A stretch of 64,000 nucleotides of DNA. Source: Spirosoma sp. (GTDB taxonomy: Bacteria; Bacteroidota; Bacteroidia; Cytophagales; Spirosomataceae). The stretch is taken from positions 62,001-126,000 of the forward strand of contig NZ_JAPLET010000014.1 in assembly GCF_026391055.1 (NCBI RefSeq), written 5' to 3'. Position 1 is the first letter of the stretch; every line of letters begins with the position of its first letter. Shown one piece after another: positions 26,463 through 36,189 of the stretch. A program made the translations under genes and the position numbers. Under the pieces are notes generated by a model that saw only the letters and a list, made by a program, of their open reading frames with translations, did not search any database and was not told where the DNA came from.

Positions 26463-27722
26463 ATGGATAGCACCGTCGAGAACACCTCTCCAATTGATGT
26501 ATCTACGTTGATAGGTAAACGCTATACGATAGAACAGATGCGTCCAGTTCTAGCCGCTCACCTGGACTTATCGTCTAATTTAGTTTCCGCACCGGTCGGC
26601 CTTGAGATAAAGAAATTACTGGACGGTAAACAAACCAACATCATTCCATTGAAGGATGGCGATGCCGCCAAGCTCAGCGTCATTAATCATCCAACGCGGG
26701 GTTTATCGATCAACGTAATGCATGTGCAGGCGCGGCTGCAGCTGAGAGATAATTACCTGGGCCACCAATTTAGTCCCACTGATAAGGAAAATCTCCAGCG
26801 GTACGGCGATATGGGGCGCGCCGTTCAACTCATCGACCCATCGTCTGGTACACCCTTTAGAGGCATCATTGGCATTAATCCGGAAACGCAAAAAATGACG
26901 GTGATTAACACCGATAAATTTCCGATACCGGACAAGTTGTTGGGCGTACCCATTGATCCGTCCGCCAAAGAGCGGTTACGGGAAGGATACTCGATCCGCA
27001 TCAATAACATGAAAAAAGATGACCAGACGTTTTCGGCCTTTGTCCGTCTGGCAGCCTCTAGGAGCGGGTTTAAGTTTGAACGCATCAAGCCGCCCAAACT
27101 GGAACAAACCCCGAAAACTAGCCAGTTGGTTACCTCACAAGCTGCTGAACGATCTACTTCGGCTACGCCACTACTGGATAGTTTAAGTTACGCCGGAAAG
27201 GGAATAAGGCAAACAACGCAAGCTTACCCGAATGGGGTTGAAGTGTTGGTCATCCCGCAGGCCGAAAAAGCCAAATACGTATTATCGATAAAACTTCCCC
27301 AGCTTGCCCAGGCTCCCGAAACCGGCAAGTTGTTTGCCCTGCCAATCATGGCCACAAAAACGGAGGCTGAAGCGTTACTTCAGCTCAGTCAGCAACTGGA
27401 TAAAGCGATTGGAAAAAATCAACCGCTCCTTCCTGTCCTTCAGCAAACACCCGAATCCGTTCAACGTCTACTGCACCTTGATTTAATGAAGACGCTGAAC
27501 AAAAAAAATGACCTACCCCCCAGCGGCACTGATCTCCAGACAGCTGCCCGCCCCATCCCACACTCAGCCCAGCAGCAACTGAAGACGGCATCGGTGACTA
27601 AACAAGGGGAGCAAACGACCAAACCGGCCCAGGTGAAGCCCGATGTAGAGGCGAAAACAGCCAAGGCTAAAGTTAGTAAACCCAAAACAGACGTGAAGCC
27701 TCCCAAAGGACCTCGTCCGTAA
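26463..27722 (+). CDS. DUF4099/DUF3945-type protein, third in series
   Basis: 419 residues. It carries the same module as the two genes before it, more diverged: RYTIEQMRPVLAAHLDL near 20, GHQFSPTDKENLQRYGDMG near 102-120, GIIGINPETQKM near 135-146 and TFSAFVRLAASRSGFKFE near 190-207. The remainder includes a second folded part (about 245-345) and a Lys/Thr/Pro-rich tail. An upstream ATG at 26459 runs into a stop after two codons and was not used. 58 bp separate it from the previous gene. Confidence 0.65.
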   Translation: MDSTVENTSPIDVSTLIGKRYTIEQMRPVLAAHLDLSSNLVSAPVGLEIKKLLDGKQTNIIPLKDGDAAKLSVINHPTRGLSINVMHVQARLQLRDNYLGHQFSPTDKENLQRYGDMGRAVQLIDPSSGTPFRGIIGINPETQKMTVINTDKFPIPDKLLGVPIDPSAKERLREGYSIRINNMKKDDQTFSAFVRLAASRSGFKFERIKPPKLEQTPKTSQLVTSQAAERSTSATPLLDSLSYAGKGIRQTTQAYPNGVEVLVIPQAEKAKYVLSIKLPQLAQAPETGKLFALPIMATKTEAEALLQLSQQLDKAIGKNQPLLPVLQQTPESVQRLLHLDLMKTLNKKNDLPPSGTDLQTAARPIPHSAQQQLKTASVTKQGEQTTKPAQVKPDVEAKTAKAKVSKPKTDVKPPKGPRP

Positions 27723-27766
27723 GGCCTTCGTCCCGTCCTTTTTCCCCTGTTATAAATTGAATCGCT

Positions 27767-29476
27767 ATGTCAACTCAACCGCAGGAAGCCAAACGTACCA
27801 ACCGCCAAGATGCTTACGATCGTCGGGTTGCCGAGGAGCGTTCACTCACCGATCGGTATAAATCGGATATCAATTTAGTGACTTATCTCATTGATCAGGG
27901 CTGGCAGCCGATTAAGGGGAAACACGGTAAAAACTGGGCGGCTCTGGAAGAGGAATCCACCGGGCGAAAGATCACCGTGCACCGGGTACAGGAAACCGGA
28001 CATTATGCCTATAAATCGTTTCAGGATAACCGCGACCGGGGAACGATCATTAACATGGTATCCAATAAATTAAACCTGGATCTGGGCAGTCGGGATGGTT
28101 GGAAACAGTTACATGCTCACCTTAGCCCCATGGTAGGTAATGTTTACACCTCCCATGAGTCGATCCGGCCCATTGGCTTGAAAGACATTCGTCAGCTGGA
28201 TGAAACCACAACGGCCCGACTGCTTAACATCGAGCCCTTGCAACAACGCAATTGGCTATATAGTCGTCATATTGAGGACAAGACCATCGATGCGCCAGAA
28301 TTCAAAGGCCAGATTGTGCAACGCCCGTTTGAGACGAAAAACGGCTATACCGGCACCAACACGGCCTTCCCGATGCGTAATATGGAACACATCGTGACTC
28401 TCAACACGCGCAATGCCAGTCATAATATGCTCGTCTCTCCCAAACACGATAGTGTTTGGTTATCCAACGTTATTCCAGGCGTAAAACCCCGGGAAATTGT
28501 CATTACCGAAAACCCCATCGACGCCCTCTCTCACTACCAGCTACACCCGCCCCGTCAAGCTGGCGACCGGCTTTATGTATCGACAGGGGGGCAGCCCGGT
28601 GGTCTGCAATTGCCCACGTTACAAAAAATCATTGATACCATAAAACCCGAACGGTTCATCTTAGCCAACGATAATGACTTCTCGGGGATACGCTTTAATA
28701 TTCAATACATGGGTAGCTTGAAACTACCTGGTCAACCGGACCAGGCCTGGCAGGCGTATATGACGGAGGGCAATCAAAAGACAGGCAATCCAAATCAGTT
28801 ACGGTTAACCTTACCTAAGGGCGTGGAATCCCCGCCGGGTAAATCGCCCGAGGAGCTTGCCCAGCGAATTGGTTCGGTTATGAATCAGGGCCATTTAGTT
28901 GACGAGACGAAAGCTAAAGTAAAAGTGGGGAAAACGTATTTGGGTGATACGGAAATTACTGTTGATATTCCCAATAACAGACCTATGTTGATCCGGGCGG
29001 AAAACCTAACCAAAGAAATCCGGCTAACGGACAATCACTTTTACGTGAACCGCTCGGTGGAGAAAGATTTTAATGATGACTTAAAAGTAAAAGCCGATAA
29101 GATTCAGCAGGAAATTGATAAAATAAGGGCTAACCGACCTGAGAACCGGCAACATGACCCCATCACGCTTCAACCCGAGTGGCTAGTAAAATTGCAGTCT
29201 CAATTCAAAAACGACCCGGCTGCCCTCGCCAATCAAAAATCAACGGTGAAGGTTGGACCAACAGGATTACCGCTGCATCAATATGAGAAGGGAGCGGTCA
29301 ATAATGAATTACCAAAAGATGGCGCCAAGCGATTTCGGAAAGAAACACCAGCGACGGTGCCGCCAAATTCACAAACCGCCCCTCCTCCGGGTAAGCCCGT
29401 CGACCCTAAAGAACATGTGAAGCCAGCGGTGCTTACCGATAAGCCGGTATCAACAAATCGAATACGACGCTCGTAA
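27767..29476 (+). CDS. DUF3991/Toprim-domain protein (primase-like)
   Basis: 569 residues. The N-terminal part (about 30-120) resembles the CHC2/DUF3991 region of plasmid primase-like proteins, with YLIDQGWQPIKGKHGKNW and RGTIINMVSNKLNLD. The Toprim fold follows with the acidic motif IVITENPIDALSHYQL near 243-258 and the DxD-like ILANDNDFSG near 298-307. The C-terminal ~170 residues are basic, polar and probably disordered. Such proteins may prime the transferred strand. No zinc-binding cysteines are visible, so primase activity is not certain. Confidence 0.75.
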   Translation: MSTQPQEAKRTNRQDAYDRRVAEERSLTDRYKSDINLVTYLIDQGWQPIKGKHGKNWAALEEESTGRKITVHRVQETGHYAYKSFQDNRDRGTIINMVSNKLNLDLGSRDGWKQLHAHLSPMVGNVYTSHESIRPIGLKDIRQLDETTTARLLNIEPLQQRNWLYSRHIEDKTIDAPEFKGQIVQRPFETKNGYTGTNTAFPMRNMEHIVTLNTRNASHNMLVSPKHDSVWLSNVIPGVKPREIVITENPIDALSHYQLHPPRQAGDRLYVSTGGQPGGLQLPTLQKIIDTIKPERFILANDNDFSGIRFNIQYMGSLKLPGQPDQAWQAYMTEGNQKTGNPNQLRLTLPKGVESPPGKSPEELAQRIGSVMNQGHLVDETKAKVKVGKTYLGDTEITVDIPNNRPMLIRAENLTKEIRLTDNHFYVNRSVEKDFNDDLKVKADKIQQEIDKIRANRPENRQHDPITLQPEWLVKLQSQFKNDPAALANQKSTVKVGPTGLPLHQYEKGAVNNELPKDGAKRFRKETPATVPPNSQTAPPPGKPVDPKEHVKPAVLTDKPVSTNRIRRS

Positions 29477-29615
29477 TCGGTGTACCGATACAATTACGAA
29501 ACCTAGTTACATTTTCGACTGCGCGTTAAGTTCGTTTAGGGCCTTTATTCACCAGGTAATTGCCGCTCATCGTTACTTTTATACCCGTCAAGTAACCTGT
29601 AAAACGTCCGCGACT

Positions 29616-30035
29616 ATGCAGCCTTTATTTTCCGCCTGGCTAATCGATCCTTACCTTGAGTCGGTATATCCAATCGAGCTAACCGATTCCCTGTCGGATA
29701 TTAGCCGTTGGATCGGTACCGTAGAGATTGGTTTTTTTCTTCATCATCCGTGCGGTGATCGGGCGATCATGAATGGGGATGTCCTGACTCAACCCCCATT
29801 GCCACCTGGCTGGCAATGGCTTGGAACGGGTGCGGTTTATTATGGCCGGGCCATCTGGATCAATGTGAACCAGGAAGGTCAACTCATGTCTCCTGAATCA
29901 ACCCGTTGCTGGCTGGAAGGCCAACTCAACTTTATTGGATTCAGGGAATTAGCCGATGTAAATTCTGATCTATCAGATGACGATGATGAGGATTGGAATC
30001 AATTACTGGATGAAATCGGAAGCCAGGATGATTAG
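29616..30035 (+). CDS. hypothetical acidic protein
   Basis: 139 residues, opening MQPLFSAWLIDPYLESVYPIE and ending with an acidic tail (DLSDDDDEDWNQLLDEIGSQ). No signal peptide or membrane segment. Its middle part (CGDRAIMNGDVLTQPP, YYGRAIWINVNQEG) looks like a small mixed alpha/beta domain of the DUF3846-like kind seen in element genes, but I cannot name it with confidence. It ends in front of a convergent terminator and closes the plus-strand element block. Confidence 0.55.
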   Translation: MQPLFSAWLIDPYLESVYPIELTDSLSDISRWIGTVEIGFFLHHPCGDRAIMNGDVLTQPPLPPGWQWLGTGAVYYGRAIWINVNQEGQLMSPESTRCWLEGQLNFIGFRELADVNSDLSDDDDEDWNQLLDEIGSQDD

Positions 30036-30079
30036 TAGAAGTGACTTAAGTTCGTTCTACTGGTATGATCCTCGTACAA

Positions 30080-30117
30080 GTCCATAGCCGCCATTAAGGG
30101 GCTCTGGACTTTATTTT
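30080..30117. terminator. bidirectional terminator between convergent genes
   Basis: GTCCATAGCC, a 10-nt loop, GGCTCTGGAC (one mismatch), then a T-rich run on the plus strand. It overlaps the stop codon of the minus-strand gene. Confidence 0.7.
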
Positions 30118-31667
30118 TTTGTGAACTTATACACGTCGTCATCCAAGAAATCAGAAGGAGCGAACGCTATTCCATTCACCACTCCGGAGAGCGATACAGA
30201 AATAGTGGCGGGTGTAATGCCAAAATGCACATTTGAAAAAGTCATCCTAAACTCATTGCCATCCATATAGTCCAGTTGAGCCGTTAAGGACGGGTGATGT
30301 TCAAAGCGAACCAAGATATTCGTTTTTCCTTTCCCAGTGCCCAGGGTTGTGATGGTGAGATTACCGTATAATGGGTTATGATACGTGCCTTTAAGTGAAT
30401 TGATGGAGAAAGGGGGTTGTTTAGCGGCCGAGACACGTTTATCAAGCATGGTAAGTATCTCTTTCGCATTGTGCTGCCGGCGTTGGTAGCCTTTAAAAAA
30501 GTAGTCAGCCCGGTTGGTGTAAGGTTGTCCTAAATAGCTGTCTAGTAGTTGAAAAAGTAATGCCTCGTAAAAAGTATTAAGATCATTCGAGGAAAATATA
30601 AAGAACGCTACTTTTTTATCGGGTACAATGCAATAAGCACTTCGGTAGCCGAAGCTTGTTCCAGTATGCAGAAAAACCTGATGGCCTGCGTAGTAAAGAA
30701 GGCTAACTCCCAAAGCGTAGAATTGACTTTCAATTGGAAAACCGGGAATAGGTGAAGTGCTGGCAATCGTATTAGGCTGTCGGGTAGCGGCAATCGTTTC
30801 CCATGGCACAACAGACTTTTGCTGGTAGCGTCCACTGTCAAGTTGCATCAGCATCCACGTGTTCATATCCTTCAAACAAGACACCATCCCCGTTGCCGCA
30901 CCAATACTGCCAAGCGAGTCATAGGGTAGTGTAATCGGTTGATCGGATGTAGTACAGCAGGTGGAATAGGGTTTAGCTACATTGGAATCCCTGATCGTTG
31001 TCAGATCAAAATAGGTTCGTTGCATACCGAGAGGTTTTAGCAACAAGTTATCGACCTCATGCTCCCAGGTATTCCCTGTAATGGATGCCATCACTTCACC
31101 GGCTGCCACATAGCCTAAATTTGAATAACCAAACTGCTGGCGAAAGGGAAAGTCCGGCTTTAGCTGGGCAAGTTTTTGCGTGAGCTGCGACCGGCTATAA
31201 CTAGTATTCCAAGCGACAAAATCAGCTTTGTGACCGGCAAGCCCAAGCCGATGGGATAATAAGTCCCGGATTGATAAGAGTGGGGTAACCTGGGCATCAT
31301 ACATTTTAAAGGATGGCAGGTAGTTAACGACGGGGTCATCCAGGTTAAGCTTTTTCTGATGAGCCAGGTGAGCGAAAGCAGTAGCTACGAAGAGCTTAGT
31401 ATTAGACGCAATGGGAAACAGCGTATTTTCGTCAACCTGCTTGGCTGTTCCCAGTTCTCTTACCCCGTACCCCTTTGAAATAATGATTTTTCCATCTTGA
31501 ACGATGCCGACGGCCATCGAAGGTATTTGCCAATTCTGCATGCCTTTCTGAACGTAACGATCCAAGCTGTCAGAGATAAAGGAAGGCGTTTGGGCGTGGC
31601 TGACGAAGGGAAAACAAAGAAGCAAGAAAGCCAAGAGTGTTGGCAATTTCGGTTGATATAAAGCCAT
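30111..31667 (-). CDS. serine hydrolase of the class C beta-lactamase family
   Basis: The frame opens at 31853, inside the upstream gene. The ATG at 31667 (MALYQPKLPTLLAFLLLC) is chosen because it starts a clear signal peptide ending near SHAQ; the ATG at 31703 is also possible. The nucleophile motif SNTK lies near residue 85, the YSN triad near 183 and HTG near 333, as in AmpC, DD-peptidases and esterases of Pfam Beta-lactamase. A C-terminal ~130-residue lipocalin-like part ends the protein. Probably periplasmic. It lies 46 bp after an outer-membrane barrel gene. Substrate unknown; a peptidase role for the nearby RiPP is speculation. Confidence 0.85.
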   Translation of the reverse strand: MALYQPKLPTLLAFLLLCFPFVSHAQTPSFISDSLDRYVQKGMQNWQIPSMAVGIVQDGKIIISKGYGVRELGTAKQVDENTLFPIASNTKLFVATAFAHLAHQKKLNLDDPVVNYLPSFKMYDAQVTPLLSIRDLLSHRLGLAGHKADFVAWNTSYSRSQLTQKLAQLKPDFPFRQQFGYSNLGYVAAGEVMASITGNTWEHEVDNLLLKPLGMQRTYFDLTTIRDSNVAKPYSTCCTTSDQPITLPYDSLGSIGAATGMVSCLKDMNTWMLMQLDSGRYQQKSVVPWETIAATRQPNTIASTSPIPGFPIESQFYALGVSLLYYAGHQVFLHTGTSFGYRSAYCIVPDKKVAFFIFSSNDLNTFYEALLFQLLDSYLGQPYTNRADYFFKGYQRRQHNAKEILTMLDKRVSAAKQPPFSINSLKGTYHNPLYGNLTITTLGTGKGKTNILVRFEHHPSLTAQLDYMDGNEFRMTFSNVHFGITPATISVSLSGVVNGIAFAPSDFLDDDVYKFTKK

Positions 31668-31713
31668 AAAAGCTAATACTTTCAATGAAGCGTTAAAGGG
31701 CATGTTCGGACTG

Positions 31714-34185
31714 TTAGCGTTTTCCTCCCAACCGCTGCTGTTCAGACTCAGATCCGAATTCGCGTTCATTAACCGGTTTGGCTTTGGTATGACCAAACCG
31801 TAGCGCGTAGCTAACAAGGAGCTGCTGGGTTTCGGATTTATGGTAAAAAGCAACGGATGTATTCAAGTAATTCCCATAGTTCTGTAAAAGTAACGTATGG
31901 AAGATGTCAGTGGCTGACATTTTGAGGCTGGAATTATTATTAATCGAGTATTGTAAGCCGGCATCAAGGTACCAGATCGGTTTATATTTTAGATACCCGA
32001 TTAAAGCTGTATTTCGACCCGTGAAAGCGAGAGTTGCCGACAACTTGCCCATGCTGAACGTATTCAAGAGTTTAACCACAACCGTGGGCTGTGATGTGGT
32101 AATGGGCACACGTTCAAAGGTGGAATAAAAGCGGCTCATCAAACCCGTCATCGTTGCTTGGACCTGCCAGAATGGGCGTATTTTCACCGGTATTGATAGC
32201 ACCAGCGACATTCTCTTTTCCCAGTCAAAATTTATATAATAGTTCAAAATAGCAGCTGATGTGGTGTCGTTTCGGAAGAGTATCTCAGTAATACGATTCC
32301 GACTATGATTATAGGAAAGGGAGAGCGACAACCGTTTCGGGGTAATTAGGCCAAGCTGAAAACTACTGGATAACTGAGGCAAAAGAAGTGGATTGCCGGT
32401 GTAAAGCGTCAACGGGTTATAAAATATATAAGATGGGTTAAGGACGTCAAAAGCAGGTCGAACAATTCGGCGATTAAAGTTGAGGGTGTATTTGAAACTT
32501 TGTTTGTTGGTATACTGGATACTAACTGTAGGAAATAAATTTGTGTAATCCCGTATCACCTCCAACCGGTTATTAACCTGAGCCTCATAGTGGGTATGCT
32601 CAAGACGTAAACCAGCCCGTACGGAAATGCCCGACCACTGGTAGCTCACCGAACTATACGCCGCTGAAGTAAATTCATCGTAATGAAATGCCCGGATTAA
32701 AGAACGTTTAAGTGAATCAAAACCTGGCGTAGCTTTAAGAAGATCGGGTTGATTTTGTAAAGTGATAGCACTGTATTTGACGCCGGTCTCCAGCGTACCC
32801 TTCTGAAATATTGCCGTCGTAAAATCTGCCTTAGCTGTTTTAAACCGGATGGTATTCGGATAGTCAATCACCAGTGATTCACTAGGCCTTGGCTGATCCG
32901 GCAAAAGAGTGTAATCAGCCCGGGATCGGGAATTGTCAGTATACTGGGCTGCATCAATATCAATTGTCAGAAACGTTTGGGGTTTCGAAAAAGTAAACTG
33001 GTAATTCACATTAGCGGATAGATTGAGTTGCCGAGAGCGCAGTTGAGAGATTGAATTGATCTTGGTCAGTCTGGCCGAAGGCGAGGCCAGCTGGTACTCC
33101 AGAGAAGACGATGGATTCTGCGTATCACTAATCTGGTTAAGCATAAGCACAGCCCCAATGGTTTGCTGCTTGGTCAGCTTGAGATCCCAATTCGTGCGAA
33201 ACAAATGAGCACTGATGTCTTCCTTGTTTAGTTGATTACCCGATGAATAGCCGGACTCTGCATACTGGCCAGCAGGTACCGTCTGGTACGTATTCCAACT
33301 AAAATACGTTGGTCGATAAGAAGGATTGTAAAGGAATTTACCAGACAATTTTGTTTTCTGGACTGACACGCCAACGGATGCATTCGCTTTAATATACCGG
33401 CCAAATCCACCTGTAAGGTCAAGGTCCAGACTTGTTCCCTGTTGATAAAAGTTTTTGGTAAATAATAAGATGACTCCACCCGAGTTTGCATCATAGCGAG
33501 CGGATGGATTTGTTAATATCTCGATCCGTGAGATGGAGTTGGCCGGCAGGCTTTGTAAGTAAGCTACAATCCGTTCGGAAGGTATATAGACTTGCCGGTT
33601 ATCCTGATAAAGCACAACCCCCGGTTTATCGTCAATGGCCACTTTTCGATTGATAACGTCGATAGACAGCCGGGGTGCCAGGCTCAGTAGATCAAGAGTC
33701 GTTCCGCCCGAGTACAGTGGATTGTCTTCGACATTCAGCAGCGTTCGGTCACCTAGTAATTCAATGAATGGCCGCTTTTGTTTTACTGATACTTCAGCTA
33801 AGTTTAATGCCTTAGTCTGCATGGTGAAGGCCAGAGGGGCGCTACTGGTCGAATCGCTTGAAACAACAGGTTGGAATATAGATTGAAGTCCAACGTGCGT
33901 TATTCGTACCAGATAGGCACCATTATGAACGACATTGATTCGAAAGTAACCACTTGAATCGCTTTGCGCCGTCAGGATAAGGGAAGAATCGACCTGTAGC
34001 AGAGAAACCGTCGCTTGGATAACGGGTTGTTTGGTCTCGGAGGTAAGCTGGCCAGCTATTGTTAGAGAAACCGGAAGTGCTGGAGTAGACTGACCAACCG
34101 CACGCATCATAGTGCAATTTGTGAAAAAGATAGTCAGGAAGGCATGAAGAAATAAAACTGAGTAAAGAGTTTTTGGTTTATTCAT
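31714..34185 (-). CDS. outer-membrane beta-barrel protein with carboxypeptidase-regulatory-like domain
   Basis: 823 residues from the ATG at 34185 (MNKPKTLYSV); the frame opens at 34227, but this start gives a normal signal peptide ending near AVGQ and avoids overlap with the divergent kinase gene. Residues 35-115 form a CarboxypepD_reg-like domain. A plug-like region follows (LDLLSLAPRLSID, RIEILTNPSARYDANSGG near 225-245), then a long barrel of alternating strands. This is the TonB-dependent-receptor-like outer membrane beta-barrel family (Pfam 14905 type). No TonB box was identified. It probably forms a unit with the serine hydrolase downstream. Confidence 0.85.
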   Translation of the reverse strand: MNKPKTLYSVLFLHAFLTIFFTNCTMMRAVGQSTPALPVSLTIAGQLTSETKQPVIQATVSLLQVDSSLILTAQSDSSGYFRINVVHNGAYLVRITHVGLQSIFQPVVSSDSTSSAPLAFTMQTKALNLAEVSVKQKRPFIELLGDRTLLNVEDNPLYSGGTTLDLLSLAPRLSIDVINRKVAIDDKPGVVLYQDNRQVYIPSERIVAYLQSLPANSISRIEILTNPSARYDANSGGVILLFTKNFYQQGTSLDLDLTGGFGRYIKANASVGVSVQKTKLSGKFLYNPSYRPTYFSWNTYQTVPAGQYAESGYSSGNQLNKEDISAHLFRTNWDLKLTKQQTIGAVLMLNQISDTQNPSSSLEYQLASPSARLTKINSISQLRSRQLNLSANVNYQFTFSKPQTFLTIDIDAAQYTDNSRSRADYTLLPDQPRPSESLVIDYPNTIRFKTAKADFTTAIFQKGTLETGVKYSAITLQNQPDLLKATPGFDSLKRSLIRAFHYDEFTSAAYSSVSYQWSGISVRAGLRLEHTHYEAQVNNRLEVIRDYTNLFPTVSIQYTNKQSFKYTLNFNRRIVRPAFDVLNPSYIFYNPLTLYTGNPLLLPQLSSSFQLGLITPKRLSLSLSYNHSRNRITEILFRNDTTSAAILNYYINFDWEKRMSLVLSIPVKIRPFWQVQATMTGLMSRFYSTFERVPITTSQPTVVVKLLNTFSMGKLSATLAFTGRNTALIGYLKYKPIWYLDAGLQYSINNNSSLKMSATDIFHTLLLQNYGNYLNTSVAFYHKSETQQLLVSYALRFGHTKAKPVNEREFGSESEQQRLGGKR

Positions 34186-34211
34186 CGGTCGGTCATTAGC
34201 TACATATAGGT

Positions 34212-35465
34212 ATGTCCCTTTTTTCATCTAAAGATAACCCAGAAAATCTTAACCCGGAATTCATTCAGCAACTGACCATCGGCCGGAAGATAACCCCTCA
34301 GCGCATTGCTATTCACGTGCTGTACTGGCTTTGGAACTGTTATGAGAATTACAATGATTTTTACCGGATGCTTAAGCTTCGGCCTGAGCTTCCGGTGGAC
34401 CCGGGCTTACATCGGTTCATGTTCATGAGCCACCTTGTGACCACTATAGTTACCTATTATATAGTAGGGTATCTCGTCTTACCATCACTTTTAAAAGTGC
34501 TGATCTATTACTATGCCACCCGGAAAGTGCTCTGGCGAAGAATTGCTTTTCTGATCAGCTCTTTTTTCCTGGTCTTTCTGCTCTTCAATGTGTATGACTA
34601 TTATATATTCGGGTATGCTGTCACCCATTTTAAGCCAGTTCCCGGCTTTATTGAACGAAATGCGAAGTATGTCTTGGATCTGGGGCCTTTCGCTTTTCTT
34701 CGTTCTCAGGGTGCCCAGGGCTTTATCTGGGCGTTTAATCTATCCTATCTACTGCTTCCCTGTCAATTGCGACTTATACGCTGGCTAACCACCTGGGGAG
34801 TTGATAACATAAAGAAATACGATCAGAATCAGAAGCTAGCCCGAAATCAGCTTAAATATCTGCAGGATCAGATTAACCCTCATTTTCTGTTCAATGTACT
34901 CAATAACCTGTATGCCCTCATTCACCGAACCAACAGCGAAGCCGCCTTACTGTTGCGTCGATTGATTGATTATTTACGGTATACGCTGTACCGAACCCAC
35001 AATAATTTCGTCGAGCTGAAAGAAGAATTGCTGTTTCTTCAGAATTACGTGGAGATTGAACAAAGCCGACTCCGTGATCCAAGCGTGATCAGTTTTGTCC
35101 GACATGGTAACGCCGATGGTCAGTTGGTACCGCCTTTACTGCTCTTGACCTTCATTGAAAACGCTTTTAAACATGGTATCCATAAAAGCTACCACGACGG
35201 ATGGATCGATATAAAGATTGAGATACTGGAAAACCCCGCTCTGCTGCGCTTGGACATTAAAAATTCGGTTAGTAGCGAGAACGCATCCACCCGCAAAGAC
35301 GCGGGTGGATTGGGACTTTACAACGCCAGACAACGGCTTAACCTGTTATTTCAACCCGACCAATACAAGTGCACCATTGACGAGCAAGCCGATATCTATC
35401 ATGTTCAATTAGAAATTCCACTTCATCAATCAAGCGTAGTTAACTATGAATTCGAAACGAATTAA
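34212..35465 (+). CDS. LytS/YehU-type sensor histidine kinase
   Basis: 417 residues. Four hydrophobic segments lie in the first 190 residues (about 30-42, 72-100, 110-135, 160-185). The His_kinase domain follows with NPHFLFNVLNNLYAL (His near 223), then the ATP-binding motifs ENAFKHGI (near 315) and GGLGLYNARQRL (near 365). It works with the LytTR regulator whose gene overlaps it by 20 bp. It is divergent from the outer-membrane barrel gene with only 26 bp between the chosen starts, so promoters must overlap coding DNA. No extracellular sensor domain is seen; the signal may be sensed in the membrane. Confidence 0.95.
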   Translation: MSLFSSKDNPENLNPEFIQQLTIGRKITPQRIAIHVLYWLWNCYENYNDFYRMLKLRPELPVDPGLHRFMFMSHLVTTIVTYYIVGYLVLPSLLKVLIYYYATRKVLWRRIAFLISSFFLVFLLFNVYDYYIFGYAVTHFKPVPGFIERNAKYVLDLGPFAFLRSQGAQGFIWAFNLSYLLLPCQLRLIRWLTTWGVDNIKKYDQNQKLARNQLKYLQDQINPHFLFNVLNNLYALIHRTNSEAALLLRRLIDYLRYTLYRTHNNFVELKEELLFLQNYVEIEQSRLRDPSVISFVRHGNADGQLVPPLLLLTFIENAFKHGIHKSYHDGWIDIKIEILENPALLRLDIKNSVSSENASTRKDAGGLGLYNARQRLNLLFQPDQYKCTIDEQADIYHVQLEIPLHQSSVVNYEFETN

Positions 35466-36189
35466 GTGTCTGATTGTCGAAGATGAGCCTCTGGCTCAGA
35501 AGATTCTAAGCGAACACATTGAAATGATTGCTACGCTTGAATTAGTCGGTACAGCTTTCAATGCCGTTGAGGCTCGGAGCTTAATTGACAAAACAAAGCC
35601 TGATTTTATCTTTCTAGACATTAATCTGCCAGGTAAAAACGGCTATGATTTTCTCAAAACCTTACCCACGCCCCGGCCACTGGTGGTCGTTACTTCAGCC
35701 CATGTTGAGTTTGCCTTGAAAGGCTACGAACTGGAAGTGATTGATTTCCTGCAAAAACCTATTTTCTTCGATAAGTTCGAGGGAGCCATCAGCAAAGTAG
35801 AAAACCGCATGCGCTTAATGCATGCGCTGGCGGGTCAGGAGGCTACGGAAAAGGTATTGTGGGCAGAGAACGACAAAAAGCTTGTTTTGATCCGGACAAA
35901 TTATGAACTGTTCCGAGTACCCTTTGAAGATATTTTTTACATAGAATCCTGGGACAACTATGTGAAGGTTAATCGCCGTTCGGCACCAACTAAACCATTA
36001 ACCCCCCGGACTACACTCACCTCGATTGGGAATAATCTACCATCGCCATTTTTACGTATCCATCGTCAGTTCATGGTAAATACGGATCATGTGCAAAAGC
36101 TAAACGCCAATTCAGTCTTGTTATCTAATGGAAAAGAACTGCCGGTCAGCAAATCCTGTATGGAGCAAGTCAAACTCGCTCTGTCGTGA
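35446..36189 (+). CDS. LytTR-family response regulator
   Basis: 247 residues. The receiver domain (about 1-125) has acidic residues in LIVEDEP, the phospho-acceptor Asp in FIFLDINLPG near 57, Thr/Ser in VVTSAH near 84 and Lys in FLQKPI near 104. The LytTR DNA-binding domain (about 140-247) contains DIFYIESWDNYVKV and LRIHRQFMVN. It overlaps the kinase gene, a typical two-component pair. The RiPP genes start 330 bp downstream and are obvious regulation targets, but LytTR direct repeats were not identified there. Confidence 0.95.
   Translation: MNSKRIKCLIVEDEPLAQKILSEHIEMIATLELVGTAFNAVEARSLIDKTKPDFIFLDINLPGKNGYDFLKTLPTPRPLVVVTSAHVEFALKGYELEVIDFLQKPIFFDKFEGAISKVENRMRLMHALAGQEATEKVLWAENDKKLVLIRTNYELFRVPFEDIFYIESWDNYVKVNRRSAPTKPLTPRTTLTSIGNNLPSPFLRIHRQFMVNTDHVQKLNANSVLLSNGKELPVSKSCMEQVKLALS

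Noticed and set aside
31668..31853. upstream start of the serine hydrolase gene
   Set aside because: It would overlap the outer-membrane gene by 140 bp and places the signal peptide inside the protein; the ATG at 31667 fits better.
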